A stretch of 64,000 nt of DNA from Roseomonas indoligenes (GCF_017813365.1 NZ_JAGIZA010000004.1:62001-126000), one strand, 5' to 3'; numbered from the stretch's first letter, positions 48,966 through 58,474 are shown. Translations and numbers: made by a program. The notes: a model not told the origin generated them from the letters alone.

Positions 48966-50561
48966 ATGGCCGATACGAATCCCGCTCCTTACGCCAACCA
49001 GCCGGGCAGCGAGCGCCACCAGCGCATCCTGATCCTCGACTTCGGCAGCCAGGTGACCCAGCTCATCGCGCGCCGCCTGCGTGAGGAGGGCGTCTACTGC
49101 GAGGTCTGGCCCTTCACCGCCGACGAGGCCCGGATCCGCGGCTTCGACCCCATGGGCATCGTCCTCTCCGGCGGCCCGGCCAGCGTGACGGAGGGCGCGA
49201 GCCCCCGGGCGCCGCAGGCGGTCTTCGCGATGGGTCTGCCGGTGTTGGGCATCTGCTACGGCCAGCAGACCATGTGCGCCCAGCTCGGCGGCGGGGTGGA
49301 GGGCAGCGACCATCGCGAGTTCGGCCGCGCCCATGTGGAGGTGGCCGATGACTGCGACCTCTTCCATGGTGTCTGGGAGAAGGGCTCGCGCGAGCAGGTC
49401 TGGATGAGCCATGGCGACCGGGTGACCTCCCTGCCGCCGGGCTTCCGTGCCGTGGCCGTCTCCGAGGGCGCGCCTTTCGCCGCCATCGCCGACGACGCCC
49501 GCCATTTCTACGGCGTGCAGTTCCATCCGGAGGTGGTGCACACCCCGCACGGCCACGCCCTGCTGAAGAACTTCGTGCGGAAGATCTGCGGCGCCAAGGG
49601 CGACTGGACCATGGGCGCCTTCCGGGCCGAGGAGATCGAGCGCATCCGTGCCAAGGTCGGCAAGGGGCGCGTGATCTGCGGCCTCTCCGGCGGCGTCGAT
49701 TCCTCCGTGGCGGCCGTGCTGCTGCACGAGGCCATCGGCGACCAGCTCACCTGCATCTACGTCGATCACGGGCTGATGCGGGGCGGGGAGACGGAGCAGG
49801 TGCTCTCCACCTTCCGCGACCGCTTCAACATCAAGCTCGTCCACCGGGACGCCAGCGACCTCTTCCTCGGTGCGCTCGCCGGCGTCACGGACCCGGAGGT
49901 AAAGCGCAAGACGATCGGCCGCCTGTTCATCGAGGTGTTCGAGGAGGAGCAGGCTAAGATCGGCGGTGCCGACTTCCTGGCCCAGGGCACGCTCTACCCG
50001 GACGTGATCGAGAGCGTCTCCGCAACCGGCGGGCCCTCCGTCACCATCAAGTCCCACCACAATGTCGGCGGCCTGCCCGAGGGCATGCGGATGAGGCTGG
50101 TGGAGCCGCTGCGCGAGCTGTTCAAGGACGAGGTACGGGCACTCGGCCGCGAGCTCGGCATGCCCGAGGCCATCGTTGGCCGGCACCCCTTCCCGGGTCC
50201 GGGCCTGGCCATCCGCATCCCCGGCGAGGTGACGCGGGAGAAGGTGCAGATCCTGCAGAAGGCCGACGCGATCTTCCTGGAGGAGATCCGCGCCGCCGGC
50301 CTCTACGATGCCATCTGGCAGGCCTTCGCCGTGCTGCTGCCCGTCCGCACCGTGGGCGTGATGGGCGACGGCCGCACATACGACCAGGCCTGCGCCCTCC
50401 GCGCCGTGACGAGCACGGACGGGATGACGGCCGATGTCTATCCCTTCGAGATCGCCTTCCTCACCCGCGTATGCAACCGCATCGTGAACGAGGTCCGCGG
50501 CATCAACCGCGTGGCCTATGACGTGACGAGCAAGCCGCCCGGCACGATCGAGTGGGAGTGA
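48966..50561 (+). CDS. guaA: GMP synthase (glutamine-hydrolysing) GuaA
   Basis: A 531-residue enzyme making GMP from XMP, ATP and glutamine. The class I amidotransferase domain comes first, with catalytic Cys in [10 protein letters not shown] and His in [11 protein letters not shown]. The ATP-pyrophosphatase domain has the PP-loop [12 protein letters not shown], and the C-terminal dimerisation domain ends PPGTIEWE, as in all GuaA. ATG 48966 (MADTNP) is preferred over 48951. Confidence 0.98.
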   Translation: MADTNPAPYANQPGSERHQRILILDFGSQVTQLIARRLREEGVYCEVWPFTADEARIRGFDPMGIVLSGGPASVTEGASPRAPQAVFAMGLPVLGICYGQQTMCAQLGGGVEGSDHREFGRAHVEVADDCDLFHGVWEKGSREQVWMSHGDRVTSLPPGFRAVAVSEGAPFAAIADDARHFYGVQFHPEVVHTPHGHALLKNFVRKICGAKGDWTMGAFRAEEIERIRAKVGKGRVICGLSGGVDSSVAAVLLHEAIGDQLTCIYVDHGLMRGGETEQVLSTFRDRFNIKLVHRDASDLFLGALAGVTDPEVKRKTIGRLFIEVFEEEQAKIGGADFLAQGTLYPDVIESVSATGGPSVTIKSHHNVGGLPEGMRMRLVEPLRELFKDEVRALGRELGMPEAIVGRHPFPGPGLAIRIPGEVTREKVQILQKADAIFLEEIRAAGLYDAIWQAFAVLLPVRTVGVMGDGRTYDQACALRAVTSTDGMTADVYPFEIAFLTRVCNRIVNEVRGINRVAYDVTSKPPGTIEWE

Positions 50562-50659
50562 CGGGCCAGGGCTAGCGCGCCCGCCCCTGGGAAGCGGGGC
50601 GGGAAGGCGCCAGAATGGCCATCTGCCCGGCCACGCCCGGGAGATGGAGGTAAACGCCC

Positions 50660-51673
50660 ATGCTCAAGACGATCCTGGCCGCCGGGTTGGCGGCTCTCCT
50701 CGCCTTCCCGGCGCTGGCGCAGGCCCCGCCCGACACCGTGGCCGCCATCCGCGCGCGCGGCTCGCTCGTCTGCGGCGTCACGCCCAATTCTGCAGGCTTC
50801 GGCACGCCGGACAGCCGTGGCGAGTGGCACGGCATCGACGTGGATTCCTGCCGCGCCATCGCGGTGGCGGTGCTGGGCGATGCGAAGAAGGTGCGCTTCG
50901 TGCCGGCCAGCACGGCCCAGCGCTTCACCATGCTTCAGTCCGGTGAGATCGACGTCCTCGCCCGCGTGACCACCTGGAGCATGGCGCGGGAGGGCGCGCT
51001 GGGCCTGGCCTTCGCCAGCATCAACGTCTTTGACGGCCAGGGCTTCCTGGTGAAGACCGATGCCGGGATCACCAGCGCACGGCAGCTGGACGGCGCGACC
51101 ATCTGCCTGCTGCCCGGCACCACCAACGAGCTGAACGTGGCGGACTACTTCCGCACCCACAACATGCGCTTCACCCCCGTGGTGATGGACAGCATCGAGG
51201 AGCTGCGCGCGGCCTTCCTCGCCGGCCGCTGCGACAGCTACTCCACCGACGCCTCCGCGCTCGCTTCCTACCGGGCCAGCCAGGGCGCGAACGCCGAGCG
51301 CTTCGTCGTGCTGCCCGACATCATCTCGAAGGAGCCGCTCGGCGTCGCCGTCCGTAAGGGCGACTGGCGCTTCTTCGACATGGCGCGCTGGGCCCATTTC
51401 GCGATGATCACGGCGGAGGAACTGGGCATCGACAGCCGCAACATTGACACCTATGCCACTAGCACGAACCCGGATATCCAGCGCTTCCTCGGCCGGTCCG
51501 GTGACCTGGGGCAGGGGATGGGCATGAGCAACGACTGGGCGGCGCAGATCGTGCGCCAGGTCGGCAACTTCGCCGAGGTCTGGGACCGCAACATGACGCC
51601 GCTAGGCATCCAGCGCGGCATCAACGCCCTCTGGACCAAGGGCGGGCTGCAATACGCGCCGCCGCTTCGTTAA
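50660..51673 (+). CDS. AapJ-like amino acid ABC transporter binding protein
   Basis: A 337-residue periplasmic binding protein (type II fold, SBP_bac_3) of the general L-amino acid group. The signal peptide is MLKTILAAGLAALLAFPALA. The mature part has RGSLVCGVTPNSAGFGTPDS, WHGIDVDSCRAIAVAVLGDA and LLPGTTNELNVADYF, which are AapJ/BztA features. The two cysteines (CGV and TICLL) may form a disulfide. No permease or ATPase genes lie beside it, so it is an orphan binding subunit between guaA and nrdA. Confidence 0.9.
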   Translation: MLKTILAAGLAALLAFPALAQAPPDTVAAIRARGSLVCGVTPNSAGFGTPDSRGEWHGIDVDSCRAIAVAVLGDAKKVRFVPASTAQRFTMLQSGEIDVLARVTTWSMAREGALGLAFASINVFDGQGFLVKTDAGITSARQLDGATICLLPGTTNELNVADYFRTHNMRFTPVVMDSIEELRAAFLAGRCDSYSTDASALASYRASQGANAERFVVLPDIISKEPLGVAVRKGDWRFFDMARWAHFAMITAEELGIDSRNIDTYATSTNPDIQRFLGRSGDLGQGMGMSNDWAAQIVRQVGNFAEVWDRNMTPLGIQRGINALWTKGGLQYAPPLR

Positions 51674-51685
51674 GGCTTCCTTGTA

Positions 51686-51708
51686 GCCCCGGACAGGCCG
51701 TGGGGCTG
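51686..51708 (+). terminator. Terminator-like hairpin after the AapJ-like gene
   Basis: AGCCCC at 51686-51691 pairs with GGGGCT at 51703-51708 a few bases past the stop codon. It may end transcription of the binding-protein gene before the nrdA promoter. There is no T run. Confidence 0.35.
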
Positions 51709-51854
51709 TGGATTGCGGGGATCATGGGGAGGCTTCCGCCTCACAGAAATGTTCTCGTTTGATGACGGGTGAAGGAACGGTTCGCGACTCGCTGAAAATA
51801 TGCGAGTCGCCCCACGCAACCCGTTCGGCCGTGTCGAAAACAGCACGGCAACTC

Positions 51855-51900
51855 ACCACATATAGCGTTCGTTCTCCCCGGGCCCCGCGATATCTTGTGC
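51855..51900 (+). promoter_or_regulatory. Pair of candidate NrdR boxes upstream of nrdA
   Basis: Two sites resembling the NrdR consensus ACACwATATATwGTGT lie at 51855-51870 (about 9 of 16 matches, CATATAGCGT core) and 51885-51900 (about 11 of 16, GATATCTTGTG core). Their spacing of 30 bases, three helical turns, is the arrangement expected for NrdR tandem boxes. NrdR represses ribonucleotide reductase genes when dATP is high. Confidence 0.5.
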
Positions 51901-51956
51901 GGAGCGCTTCCCAGAGGCATCCTCCTCCGCGGGGGAATTCAGGGGTTTTTTCTAAG

Positions 51957-53813
51957 ATGTTTGATGCCATTCAGCTTGAGGGACACGGTCAGGTTCAGGT
52001 CGATCGCTCGCGCGACGCCCTGCTGACGGCGTTCGGCAAGGACACGCTGAGCGACCGTTATCTGATGCCCGGCGAATCGTATCAGGACCTCTTTGCCCGT
52101 GTTGCCAGCGCCTATGGCGACGACGCGGCGCATGCCCAGCGAATCTATGACTACATCTCGAAGCTCTGGTTCATGCCGGCGACCCCCGTTCTCTCGAACG
52201 GCGGCACCAAGCGCGGCCTGCCCATCTCCTGCTTCCTGAACGAGGCCGATGACAGCCTGGACGACATCGTCGGGCTCTGGAACGAGAACGTGGCCCTTGC
52301 CTCCAAGGGCGGCGGCATCGGCTCCTACTGGGGCAACCTCCGTTCTATTGGGGAGAAGGTCGGGCAGAACGGCAAGACCTCCGGCATCATCCCCTTCATC
52401 CGGGTGATGGACAGCCTGACGCTGGCGATCTCCCAGGGCTCCCTCCGCCGCGGCTCCGCCGCCGTCTACCTGCCGATCTCCCACCCGGAGATTGAGGAGT
52501 TCATCGACATTCGCCGCCCGACCGGTGGCGACCCGAACCGCAAGGCGCTGAACCTCCACCACGGCATTCTGATCCCCGACGCGTTCATGCGCGCCGTGGA
52601 GGCCGACGAGGAGTGGGCGCTGACCTCGCCCAAGGACGGCGCGGTGATCCGGAAGATCTCCGCCCGCGGCCTGTGGATCCGCCTGCTGACCGCCCGCATG
52701 GAGCAGGGCGAGCCGTACATCATCTACTCGGACCACGTGAACCGGGCGATGCCGGAGCATCACAAGCTGGCCGGGCTCGAGGTGAAGACCTCCAACCTCT
52801 GCTCCGAGATTACGCTGCCGACGGGCCGCGACCATCATGGCCGCAACCGCACCGCCGTGTGCTGCCTTTCCTCCCTGAACTGCGAGACCTGGTTCGAGTG
52901 GAAGGACGAGCCGCGCTTCATCCCGGACGTGATGCGCTTCCTCGACAACGTGCTGCAGTCCTTCATCGAGACGGCGCCGGACAGCATGGCGAAGGCGAAG
53001 TACAGCGCCATGCGCGAGCGCTCGGTCGGCCTCGGCGTGATGGGCTTCCACTCCTTCCTGCAGTCCCAGAACGTGCCGTTTGAGAGCGTGATCGCGAAGG
53101 TCTGGAACATCCGGATGTTCAAGCACATCCGCGCCCAGACCGATGCCGCCAGCCGCGAACTGGCCGCCGAGCGCGGGCCCTGCCCGGATGCCGCCGAGTA
53201 CGGCATCATGGAGCGCTTCTCGAACAAGATCGCCATCGCCCCGACGGCCAGCATCAGCATCATCTGCGGCGGTGCGTCCCCGGGCATCGAGCCGATCGCG
53301 GCGAACGTCTACAACCACAAGACGCTCTCCGGCTCTTTCATCGTCCGCAACCCGTACCTTCAGAAGGTGCTGGCGAAGCACGGGCGCGACGATGACGAGA
53401 CCTGGACCTCCGTCACCGTCACCAAGGGATCGGTGCAGCACCTGGACTTCCTGACCCAGCAGGAGAAGGACGTGTTCAAGACGGCCTTTGAGCTGGACCA
53501 GCGCTGGGTGGTGGAGCACGCGGCCGACCGCACGCCCTATATCTGCCAGAGCCAGTCGCTGAACGTCTTCCTGCCCGCCAACATCCACAAGCGGGACCTG
53601 CACCAGATCCACTTTATGGCCTGGAAGAAGGGCGTGAAGTCGCTCTACTATTGCCGCTCCCTCTCCATTCAGCGCGCGGACACGATCAGCGAGAAGGTGG
53701 CCGTGCAGCCACGGCTGGGCTACGCCGTCAACGACGTGGAAGCGCCGCTGCCGCTGGTGGCGGCGGCCCCGGCCGAAACCACGAACTACGAGGAATGCCT
53801 CGCCTGCCAGTGA
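51957..53813 (+). CDS. nrdA: Class I ribonucleotide reductase large subunit NrdA
   Basis: A 618-residue alpha subunit that reduces ribonucleotides to deoxyribonucleotides. The redox-active cysteines are C92 (LPISCFLN) and C302 or C303 (AVCCLSSLN); the radical-site triad N280-C282-E284 is in SNLCSEITLP. The tail YEECLACQ supplies the C-terminal redox pair. There is no N-terminal ATP-cone, so activity control by dATP through the cone is absent; about 140 residues shorter than E. coli NrdA. The ATG at 51957 follows a leader with candidate NrdR boxes. Confidence 0.96.
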   Translation: MFDAIQLEGHGQVQVDRSRDALLTAFGKDTLSDRYLMPGESYQDLFARVASAYGDDAAHAQRIYDYISKLWFMPATPVLSNGGTKRGLPISCFLNEADDSLDDIVGLWNENVALASKGGGIGSYWGNLRSIGEKVGQNGKTSGIIPFIRVMDSLTLAISQGSLRRGSAAVYLPISHPEIEEFIDIRRPTGGDPNRKALNLHHGILIPDAFMRAVEADEEWALTSPKDGAVIRKISARGLWIRLLTARMEQGEPYIIYSDHVNRAMPEHHKLAGLEVKTSNLCSEITLPTGRDHHGRNRTAVCCLSSLNCETWFEWKDEPRFIPDVMRFLDNVLQSFIETAPDSMAKAKYSAMRERSVGLGVMGFHSFLQSQNVPFESVIAKVWNIRMFKHIRAQTDAASRELAAERGPCPDAAEYGIMERFSNKIAIAPTASISIICGGASPGIEPIAANVYNHKTLSGSFIVRNPYLQKVLAKHGRDDDETWTSVTVTKGSVQHLDFLTQQEKDVFKTAFELDQRWVVEHAADRTPYICQSQSLNVFLPANIHKRDLHQIHFMAWKKGVKSLYYCRSLSIQRADTISEKVAVQPRLGYAVNDVEAPLPLVAAAPAETTNYEECLACQ

Positions 53814-53819
53814 GGCCTC

Positions 53820-53908
53820 GCGTCATCTGACGCAACGAGGCGTGATTCGACCGCCGGCAGCCGGCGGTCCCACGCTGCTGCCAATCCGGCGGGGCTAAGC
53901 CCCCGCCG
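53820..53908 (+). other. Three successive hairpins between nrdA and nrdB
   Basis: GCGTCA/TGACGC (53820-53833), GACCGCCGG/CCGGCGGTC (53849-53869, perfect 9-bp stem with a 3-base loop) and CGGCGGGG/CCCCGCCG (53887-53908) follow one another in 90 bases. None has a T run. They could stabilise or process the mRNA to set the NrdA to NrdB ratio, or partly terminate it. Confidence 0.6.
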
Positions 53909-53949
53909 AAGCCCATCCCCTGCGCCCCACGCCCACCAGGAAGCCCACC

Positions 53950-55017
53950 ATGCCCGACGGCGTCATCACCCCCGACGAGCTGCCCGTGCAGTTCGACCTC
54001 CTCACGGCCAACCCCGTCTACAAGCCCTTCCGCTATCCCTGGGCCTATGAGGCGTGGCTGACCCAGCAGCGCGTGCACTGGCTGCCGGAAGAGGTTCCGA
54101 TGGCCGATGACGTGAAGGACTGGCAGAAGAACCTCAGCCCCGGCGAGCGCAACCTGCTCACCCAGATCTTCCGCTTCTTCACCCAGGCGGATGTCGAGGT
54201 GAACAACTGCTACATGAAGCATTACAGCCAGGTCTTTAAGCCGACCGAAGTGCTGATGATGCTGTCCGCCTTCTCGAACATCGAGACGATCCACATCGCA
54301 GCTTACAGCCACCTGCTCGACACGATCGGCATGCCGGAGCTCGAGTACTCGGCCTTCCTCAAGTACAAGGAGATGAAGGACAAGTACGATTACATGCAGA
54401 ACTTCTCGGTCGAGAACAAGACCGAGATCGCGAAGACGCTCGCCGCCTTTGGCGCCTTCACGGAGGGCCTGCAGCTCTTCGCTTCCTTCGCCATCCTTAT
54501 GAACTTCCCGCGGCACAACAAGATGAAGGGGATGGGCCAGATCGTCTCCTGGTCCGTGCGCGACGAGACGCTGCACTGCCTTTCCGTCATCCGCCTCTTC
54601 CGCACCTTCGTGCAGGAAAATCCGGAGATCTGGACGGAGGAGCTGCGCCGCGACCTCTACCTGATCTGCGCGACGATCGTGGACCACGAGGACGCCTTCA
54701 TTGACCTCGCCTTCAGCATGGGCGCGGTTCAGGGCCTCGATGCGGCGCAGACGAAGGAGTACATCCGCTTCATCGCCGACCGCCGCCTGCAGCAGCTCGG
54801 CCTGGAGCCGCTCTACCACATCGAGAAGAACCCGCTGCCCTGGCTGGACGAGATGCTGAACGCCGTGGAGCACGCGAACTTCTTCGAGAACCGCTCCACT
54901 GAGTACTCCCGCGCCTCCACCTTGGGCACCTGGGAGGAAGCCTTTGCCGATCAGGCCTTCAACGGCTCTCCCCAGCCCCAGGGCGAGATCATTCTTGGTG
55001 AGCCGGCCCGGCACTGA
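53950..55017 (+). CDS. nrdB: Class I ribonucleotide reductase small subunit NrdB
   Basis: A 355-residue diiron protein that forms the tyrosyl radical for NrdA. Metal ligands and radical site are complete: the acidic ligand in FFTQADVEV (near 81-83), E112 and H115 of IETIHIAAYS with the radical tyrosine Y119, a glutamate in FTEGLQLFASF, and E-x-x-H in DETLHC. The C-terminal GEIILGEPARH would dock on NrdA. It is 136 bases downstream of nrdA. Confidence 0.96.
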   Translation: MPDGVITPDELPVQFDLLTANPVYKPFRYPWAYEAWLTQQRVHWLPEEVPMADDVKDWQKNLSPGERNLLTQIFRFFTQADVEVNNCYMKHYSQVFKPTEVLMMLSAFSNIETIHIAAYSHLLDTIGMPELEYSAFLKYKEMKDKYDYMQNFSVENKTEIAKTLAAFGAFTEGLQLFASFAILMNFPRHNKMKGMGQIVSWSVRDETLHCLSVIRLFRTFVQENPEIWTEELRRDLYLICATIVDHEDAFIDLAFSMGAVQGLDAAQTKEYIRFIADRRLQQLGLEPLYHIEKNPLPWLDEMLNAVEHANFFENRSTEYSRASTLGTWEEAFADQAFNGSPQPQGEIILGEPARH

Positions 55018-55029
55018 GTCCCGACAGGC

Positions 55030-55057
55030 TGCCGGCGGCCTGAATCCGCCGCCGGCA
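55030..55057 (+). terminator. Terminator hairpin after nrdB
   Basis: TGCCGGCGGC at 55030-55039 pairs perfectly with GCCGCCGGCA at 55048-55057 around an 8-base loop, 12 bases after the nrdB stop. It is followed by a short pyrimidine stretch only. Confidence 0.6.
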
Positions 55058-55178
55058 CCCTTCACGGTTGTAGCCCGTTTCCGATCCTAAACCGCCCGGT
55101 TATGATAGGGTATCTCCTGAAGGGGATTCGGCTGCCCGGTGGGGGCGCTGGCCTTTGGACTGAGAGGCGGCAACGGGC

Positions 55179-55454
55179 ATGGCTGCGGACGAGCCAGACG
55201 GACCAAAGCCGGCGGGGCGGGCCCTGTCGGCCCCTCGGCATACTCGCCGTCTGACCGACAAGATCCTTATCGCATTCCATCATGCCTGCGATCAGGGCGA
55301 TTACGAGGTTGCCGAGGAAATGCTCCGCATCCTCGAGATGATGATCCGCCGCCGGACCGTTGCGCCCGACGCGAACCGGCGCAAGAACATGGAGAGTCTG
55401 GTGGCCGCGCACGAGCGCCTCTGGCTGCTTCGTCACCCGGAGAAGGACGTCTAG
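55179..55454 (+). CDS. Conserved small alphaproteobacterial protein
   Basis: A 91-residue, probably all-helical cytoplasmic protein. The core RLTDKILIAFHHACDQGDYE, then VAEEMLRILEMMIRRR and ESLVAAHERLWLLRHPE, has the look of a short conserved family of unknown function in Rhodospirillales. It has its own upstream space after the nrdB hairpin and is convergent with the methyltransferase gene. Confidence 0.7.
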   Translation: MAADEPDGPKPAGRALSAPRHTRRLTDKILIAFHHACDQGDYEVAEEMLRILEMMIRRRTVAPDANRRKNMESLVAAHERLWLLRHPEKDV

Positions 55455-55506
55455 CGGCCGAAGCTGCAGATCCACTTCTCGGAGCCGGATGTGGACCGGG
55501 GAGGGC

Positions 55507-56271
55507 CTACCCGGGGCTCCCGCCAGCCCAGGTGAGCTCCCCACCGCGCAGGATTGCCTCCGCTTCCCGCGTCCAGCCCGCGCCTTCATGCAGCACCAGC
55601 CCCGGCAGCAGGGTGCCGGGCGCACGCGGCGCGCGGCGCGCCCGCAGCAGCACCCGCCCCGCCGCTCTTCCGGCGCGTGGCCAGAGTGGCAGGATTTCCA
55701 CCCCGCCCAGCCCGGCACCGCGCAGCGCGGCAATACCGTCCTCCAGCCGCCCAGCCGGCAGGATCATCGTCGATCGTCCGCCCCGAGCGAGCGAGGCGCC
55801 GAGCAGTGAGGCCCAGCTTCCGAGGCCGATGCCGCCTGCATGGGTGGCGCCCGCCCGGAGCGCCGCGGGCGGCACGGATCCGCCGGGCCAGTAGGGCGGA
55901 TTGCTCACCGCCGCATCACAGCGCGGCAGGCGGGTCGGGAGAGTGGGGTCAGCGATATCGGCCTCTACCACCTCCACCCGCTCCGACCAGCCGTTCAGCG
56001 CCGCATTCTCTCGCGCCATGGCGGCAAGCGCTGGGTCGCGCTCCACCGCCACCGCCCGCGCACCGGGAACCCGCGCCAGCACGCAGAGGAAGATCCCCCC
56101 CGGCCCGCAACCGGCATCCAGCACCAGCCCGCCCGGCCGCATTTCCACCGAAGCGGCCAGCATCACGGCGTCCATGCCGGCTCGCAGCCCTTCCGACGGC
56201 TGGCGAAGGCGCACCCTCCCGTCGAGGAGGGTATGGACGGGACCTATCGGCGGGGGGGTCAGTCCCGCCAC
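55507..56271 (-). CDS. TrmN6-like tRNA (adenine-N6) methyltransferase
   Basis: A 254-residue SAM-dependent methyltransferase. The start PSEGLRAGMDAVMLAASV, SAM loop VLDAGCGPGGIFLCVLARV, acidic loop AVAVERDPALA and the N6-adenine catalytic motif NPPY (in AAVSNPPYWPGG) fit the YfiC/TrmN6 group that modifies A37 of tRNA1-Val. The C-terminal half is alanine/arginine-rich and less informative. Its start overlaps the end of the DUF2007-like gene by 13 bases. Confidence 0.82.
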   Translation of the reverse strand: MAGLTPPPIGPVHTLLDGRVRLRQPSEGLRAGMDAVMLAASVEMRPGGLVLDAGCGPGGIFLCVLARVPGARAVAVERDPALAAMARENAALNGWSERVEVVEADIADPTLPTRLPRCDAAVSNPPYWPGGSVPPAALRAGATHAGGIGLGSWASLLGASLARGGRSTMILPAGRLEDGIAALRGAGLGGVEILPLWPRAGRAAGRVLLRARRAPRAPGTLLPGLVLHEGAGWTREAEAILRGGELTWAGGSPG

Positions 56272-56474
56272 TCACCGGCCTCACGCAGCAGTGCCTCGGC
56301 CGCCCGCGCCTGCTCCTCCGGCACCGCAAGGCGCTGCGGGAAGGCACCGATCCGGCCCTCAACCGCGCTGACATGGCTGTCCAGCAGCAGGGGACGCAGC
56401 CCGCCATCCCGCAGCAGCGCTTGCAGGAAGCCCAGGCGCACCGGGTCGGATTCGGCCAGCAGCACGCGGATCAT
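56259..56474 (-). CDS. DUF2007-like small protein
   Basis: A 71-residue protein MIRVLLAESDPVRLGFLQAL, ending LAVPEEQARAAEALLREAGE, resembling the DUF2007 group (putative signal-transducing proteins with a ferredoxin-like fold). It overlaps and precedes the TrmN6-like gene, and the pair is divergent from ispB, which is a recurring order in alphaproteobacteria as far as I recall. Confidence 0.75.
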   Translation of the reverse strand: MIRVLLAESDPVRLGFLQALLRDGGLRPLLLDSHVSAVEGRIGAFPQRLAVPEEQARAAEALLREAGEWRD

Positions 56475-56591
56475 GGGCCTGGAACCTTTGCAAATGCGGG
56501 GCAGGGCCAATCTGTCGTGAGATGGCCGCCCGTTGATGCCCCCCCGCCCGGCCGGTATGGTGCCGCCCCCTATGGACAGGTCAATGCCCGC

Positions 56592-57623
56592 GTGAGCGTC
56601 CTTACCGCGCCCGTCACCTCCAACGTGACCTCCGAGCGCGATCCCGAACTGGCCCTGGAAGCTCTGACCGACCTGGTGCGGCTGGATCTGGAGGCCTGCA
56701 ACCGCCTGATCGTGGAACGGATGCAGAGCCCCGTGGCCCTCATCCCGCAGCTTGCCGCCCATCTGGTGGCCGCCGGCGGCAAGCGCATCCGGCCGCTGCT
56801 CACCCTCGCCAGCGCCCGTCTTTGCGGGCATCGCGGTGACCGGCACGTCGCCCTGGCGGCCTGCGTGGAGTTCATCCACACCGCCACCCTGCTGCACGAC
56901 GACGTGGTCGACGAGAGCGCGCTGCGCCGTGGCGCGCCGAGCGCGAACGCCGTGTTCGGCAACAAGCCCAGCGTGCTGGTGGGCGACTTCCTCTTCGCCC
57001 GCGCCTTCCAGATCATGGTGGCGGACGGGTCCTTGCGGGTTCTCGACATTCTCGCCACCGCCTCCGCCACTATCGCGGAGGGCGAGGTGCTACAGCTCGT
57101 CACCCAGAACGACACGGCGACGACGGAGGAACAGTATCTCCAGGTTATCGAGGGCAAGACCGCCGCCCTCTTCGCCGCCGCAACCGAGGTGGGCGCCGTG
57201 GTGGCCGACCGGCCGCAGGCCGAGGCGGAAGCCCTGCGGGAGTATGGCCGCAGCCTCGGCATCGCCTTCCAGCTCGTGGATGACGCGCTGGACTACTCCG
57301 CCAGTCAGGCCGCCCTGGGCAAGACGGTCGGCGACGACTTCCGCGAGGGCAAGATCACCCTTCCCGTGCTGCTCGCCTTCAACGCGGCGGGAGAGGAGGA
57401 GAAGGTCTTCTGGCGGCGGGTGCTGGAGGAGCGAGAGCAGGCCGAGGGCGACCTGGAGAAGGCCATTGGCCTGATGCAGTCCCGCGGCACGCTCGAAGCG
57501 ACCATCCGGCGCGCCCGGGATTACGGGGCGAGGGCGCTGGACTCCCTTTCCGTCTTCCCCGATGGCCCGGAGCGCCGGGCCCTCGCGGGCATCGTGGAAT
57601 TCTGCATCGCCCGCGCGCGCTAG
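56592..57623 (+). CDS. ispB: Polyprenyl diphosphate synthase IspB
   Basis: A 343-residue trans-prenyltransferase that builds the ubiquinone side chain. The first aspartate-rich motif is LLHDDVVDESALRRG and the second is QLVDDALDYSA. GGKRIRPLLTLASA, GNKPSVLVGDFLFARAFQ and KTVGDDFREGKITLPVLLAF are all typical. Chain length cannot be fixed from sequence, but the organism group mostly uses Q10. The GTG at 56592 is the best start in frame. Confidence 0.95.
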   Translation: MSVLTAPVTSNVTSERDPELALEALTDLVRLDLEACNRLIVERMQSPVALIPQLAAHLVAAGGKRIRPLLTLASARLCGHRGDRHVALAACVEFIHTATLLHDDVVDESALRRGAPSANAVFGNKPSVLVGDFLFARAFQIMVADGSLRVLDILATASATIAEGEVLQLVTQNDTATTEEQYLQVIEGKTAALFAAATEVGAVVADRPQAEAEALREYGRSLGIAFQLVDDALDYSASQAALGKTVGDDFREGKITLPVLLAFNAAGEEEKVFWRRVLEEREQAEGDLEKAIGLMQSRGTLEATIRRARDYGARALDSLSVFPDGPERRALAGIVEFCIARAR

Positions 57624-57639
57624 CCGCCTCCGGCTGGCT

Positions 57640-57655
57640 CGGGGCCTCAGCCCCG
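57640..57655. terminator. Hairpin between convergent ispB and SDR genes
   Basis: CGGGGC at 57640-57645 pairs with GCCCCG at 57650-57655 around CTCA, overlapping the last codons of the SDR gene. It may terminate both transcripts. Confidence 0.4.
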
Positions 57656-58387
57656 GCCCAGCCAGGGCATCTTCGTGGCCATGATGGTCAGGAAGGGGAT
57701 GTTCGCCTCCAGCGGCATGGAGGCCATGTGGGCGACGGTCTTGCCCACCAGCGCCACGTCCATCCGTGGCTCCGCCATCATCGACCCGTCGGGCTGCATC
57801 ACCCCGTTGGTCATCCGTTCCGTCATCGGGGTTGCGGCGTTGCCGATGTCGATCTGGCTGGCGGTGATGTCGTGCTTGCGGCCGTCCAGCACGATCTGCT
57901 TCGTCAACCCGGTCACCGCGTGCTTCGTGGCGGTATAGGCGGCCGCGCCCGGGCGCGGGGCATGGGCGCTGATGGAACCGTTGTTGATGATCCGCCCACC
58001 TTTGGGCGACTGGTTCTTCATGATGCGGTAAGCGGCCTGGGCGCAGTAGAAGGTGCCGTCCAGGTTGGCCGCGACGACGCCGCGCCAGTCCGCCAGCGGC
58101 AGTTCGTCGAAGTCCACGGCTGGGGCCCCGCGCCCGGCATTGTTGAACAGCAGGTCCAGGCGACCGAAGCGGGACTTCACCTCGGCGAAGGCGGCCTGGA
58201 CCTGGCCGTGGTCCCCCACGTCGCAAGTGATCGCGTGGCCCGAATCCCGGCCGGCGATCGTCTCCTGCAGCGGCTCCAGGCGGCGGCCGAACACGGCCAC
58301 GATCCAGCCATCGGCCAGCAACGCCTGCGCCGCGGCGCGCCCGATGCCCTGGCCCGCGCCGGTCACGACGGCGAAGCGATCGGCCAT
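57647..58387 (-). CDS. Short-chain dehydrogenase/reductase
   Basis: A 246-residue NAD(P)-dependent oxidoreductase. The nucleotide loop is VVTGAGQGIGRAAA, the structural motif LLFNNAG is present, and the catalytic set appears as NNGSISAHAPRPGAAAYTAT followed by K (S...Y-x-x-x-K). The substrate is unknown. The start MADRFAVVTGAG at 58387 follows GGGAGAGA. It lies between the convergent ispB and an amidohydrolase on the same strand, with 88 bases to the latter. Confidence 0.92.
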   Translation of the reverse strand: MADRFAVVTGAGQGIGRAAAQALLADGWIVAVFGRRLEPLQETIAGRDSGHAITCDVGDHGQVQAAFAEVKSRFGRLDLLFNNAGRGAPAVDFDELPLADWRGVVAANLDGTFYCAQAAYRIMKNQSPKGGRIINNGSISAHAPRPGAAAYTATKHAVTGLTKQIVLDGRKHDITASQIDIGNAATPMTERMTNGVMQPDGSMMAEPRMDVALVGKTVAHMASMPLEANIPFLTIMATKMPWLGRG

Positions 58388-58474
58388 GTTTCTCTCCCTG
58401 ATTTCGCGCGGCGGGAGCCTGCGTCCCGCGCCCGCCCGTGACAAGGCCGGCGGGCACGGGAAAGGGGTCTTCCG

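Noticed and set aside
51674-51956. Possible cobalamin riboswitch in the nrdA leader
   Set aside because: nrdAB is under such control in some bacteria, but no B12 box (GCCAGGAGACCTGC-type) or GGGAA core is present here.
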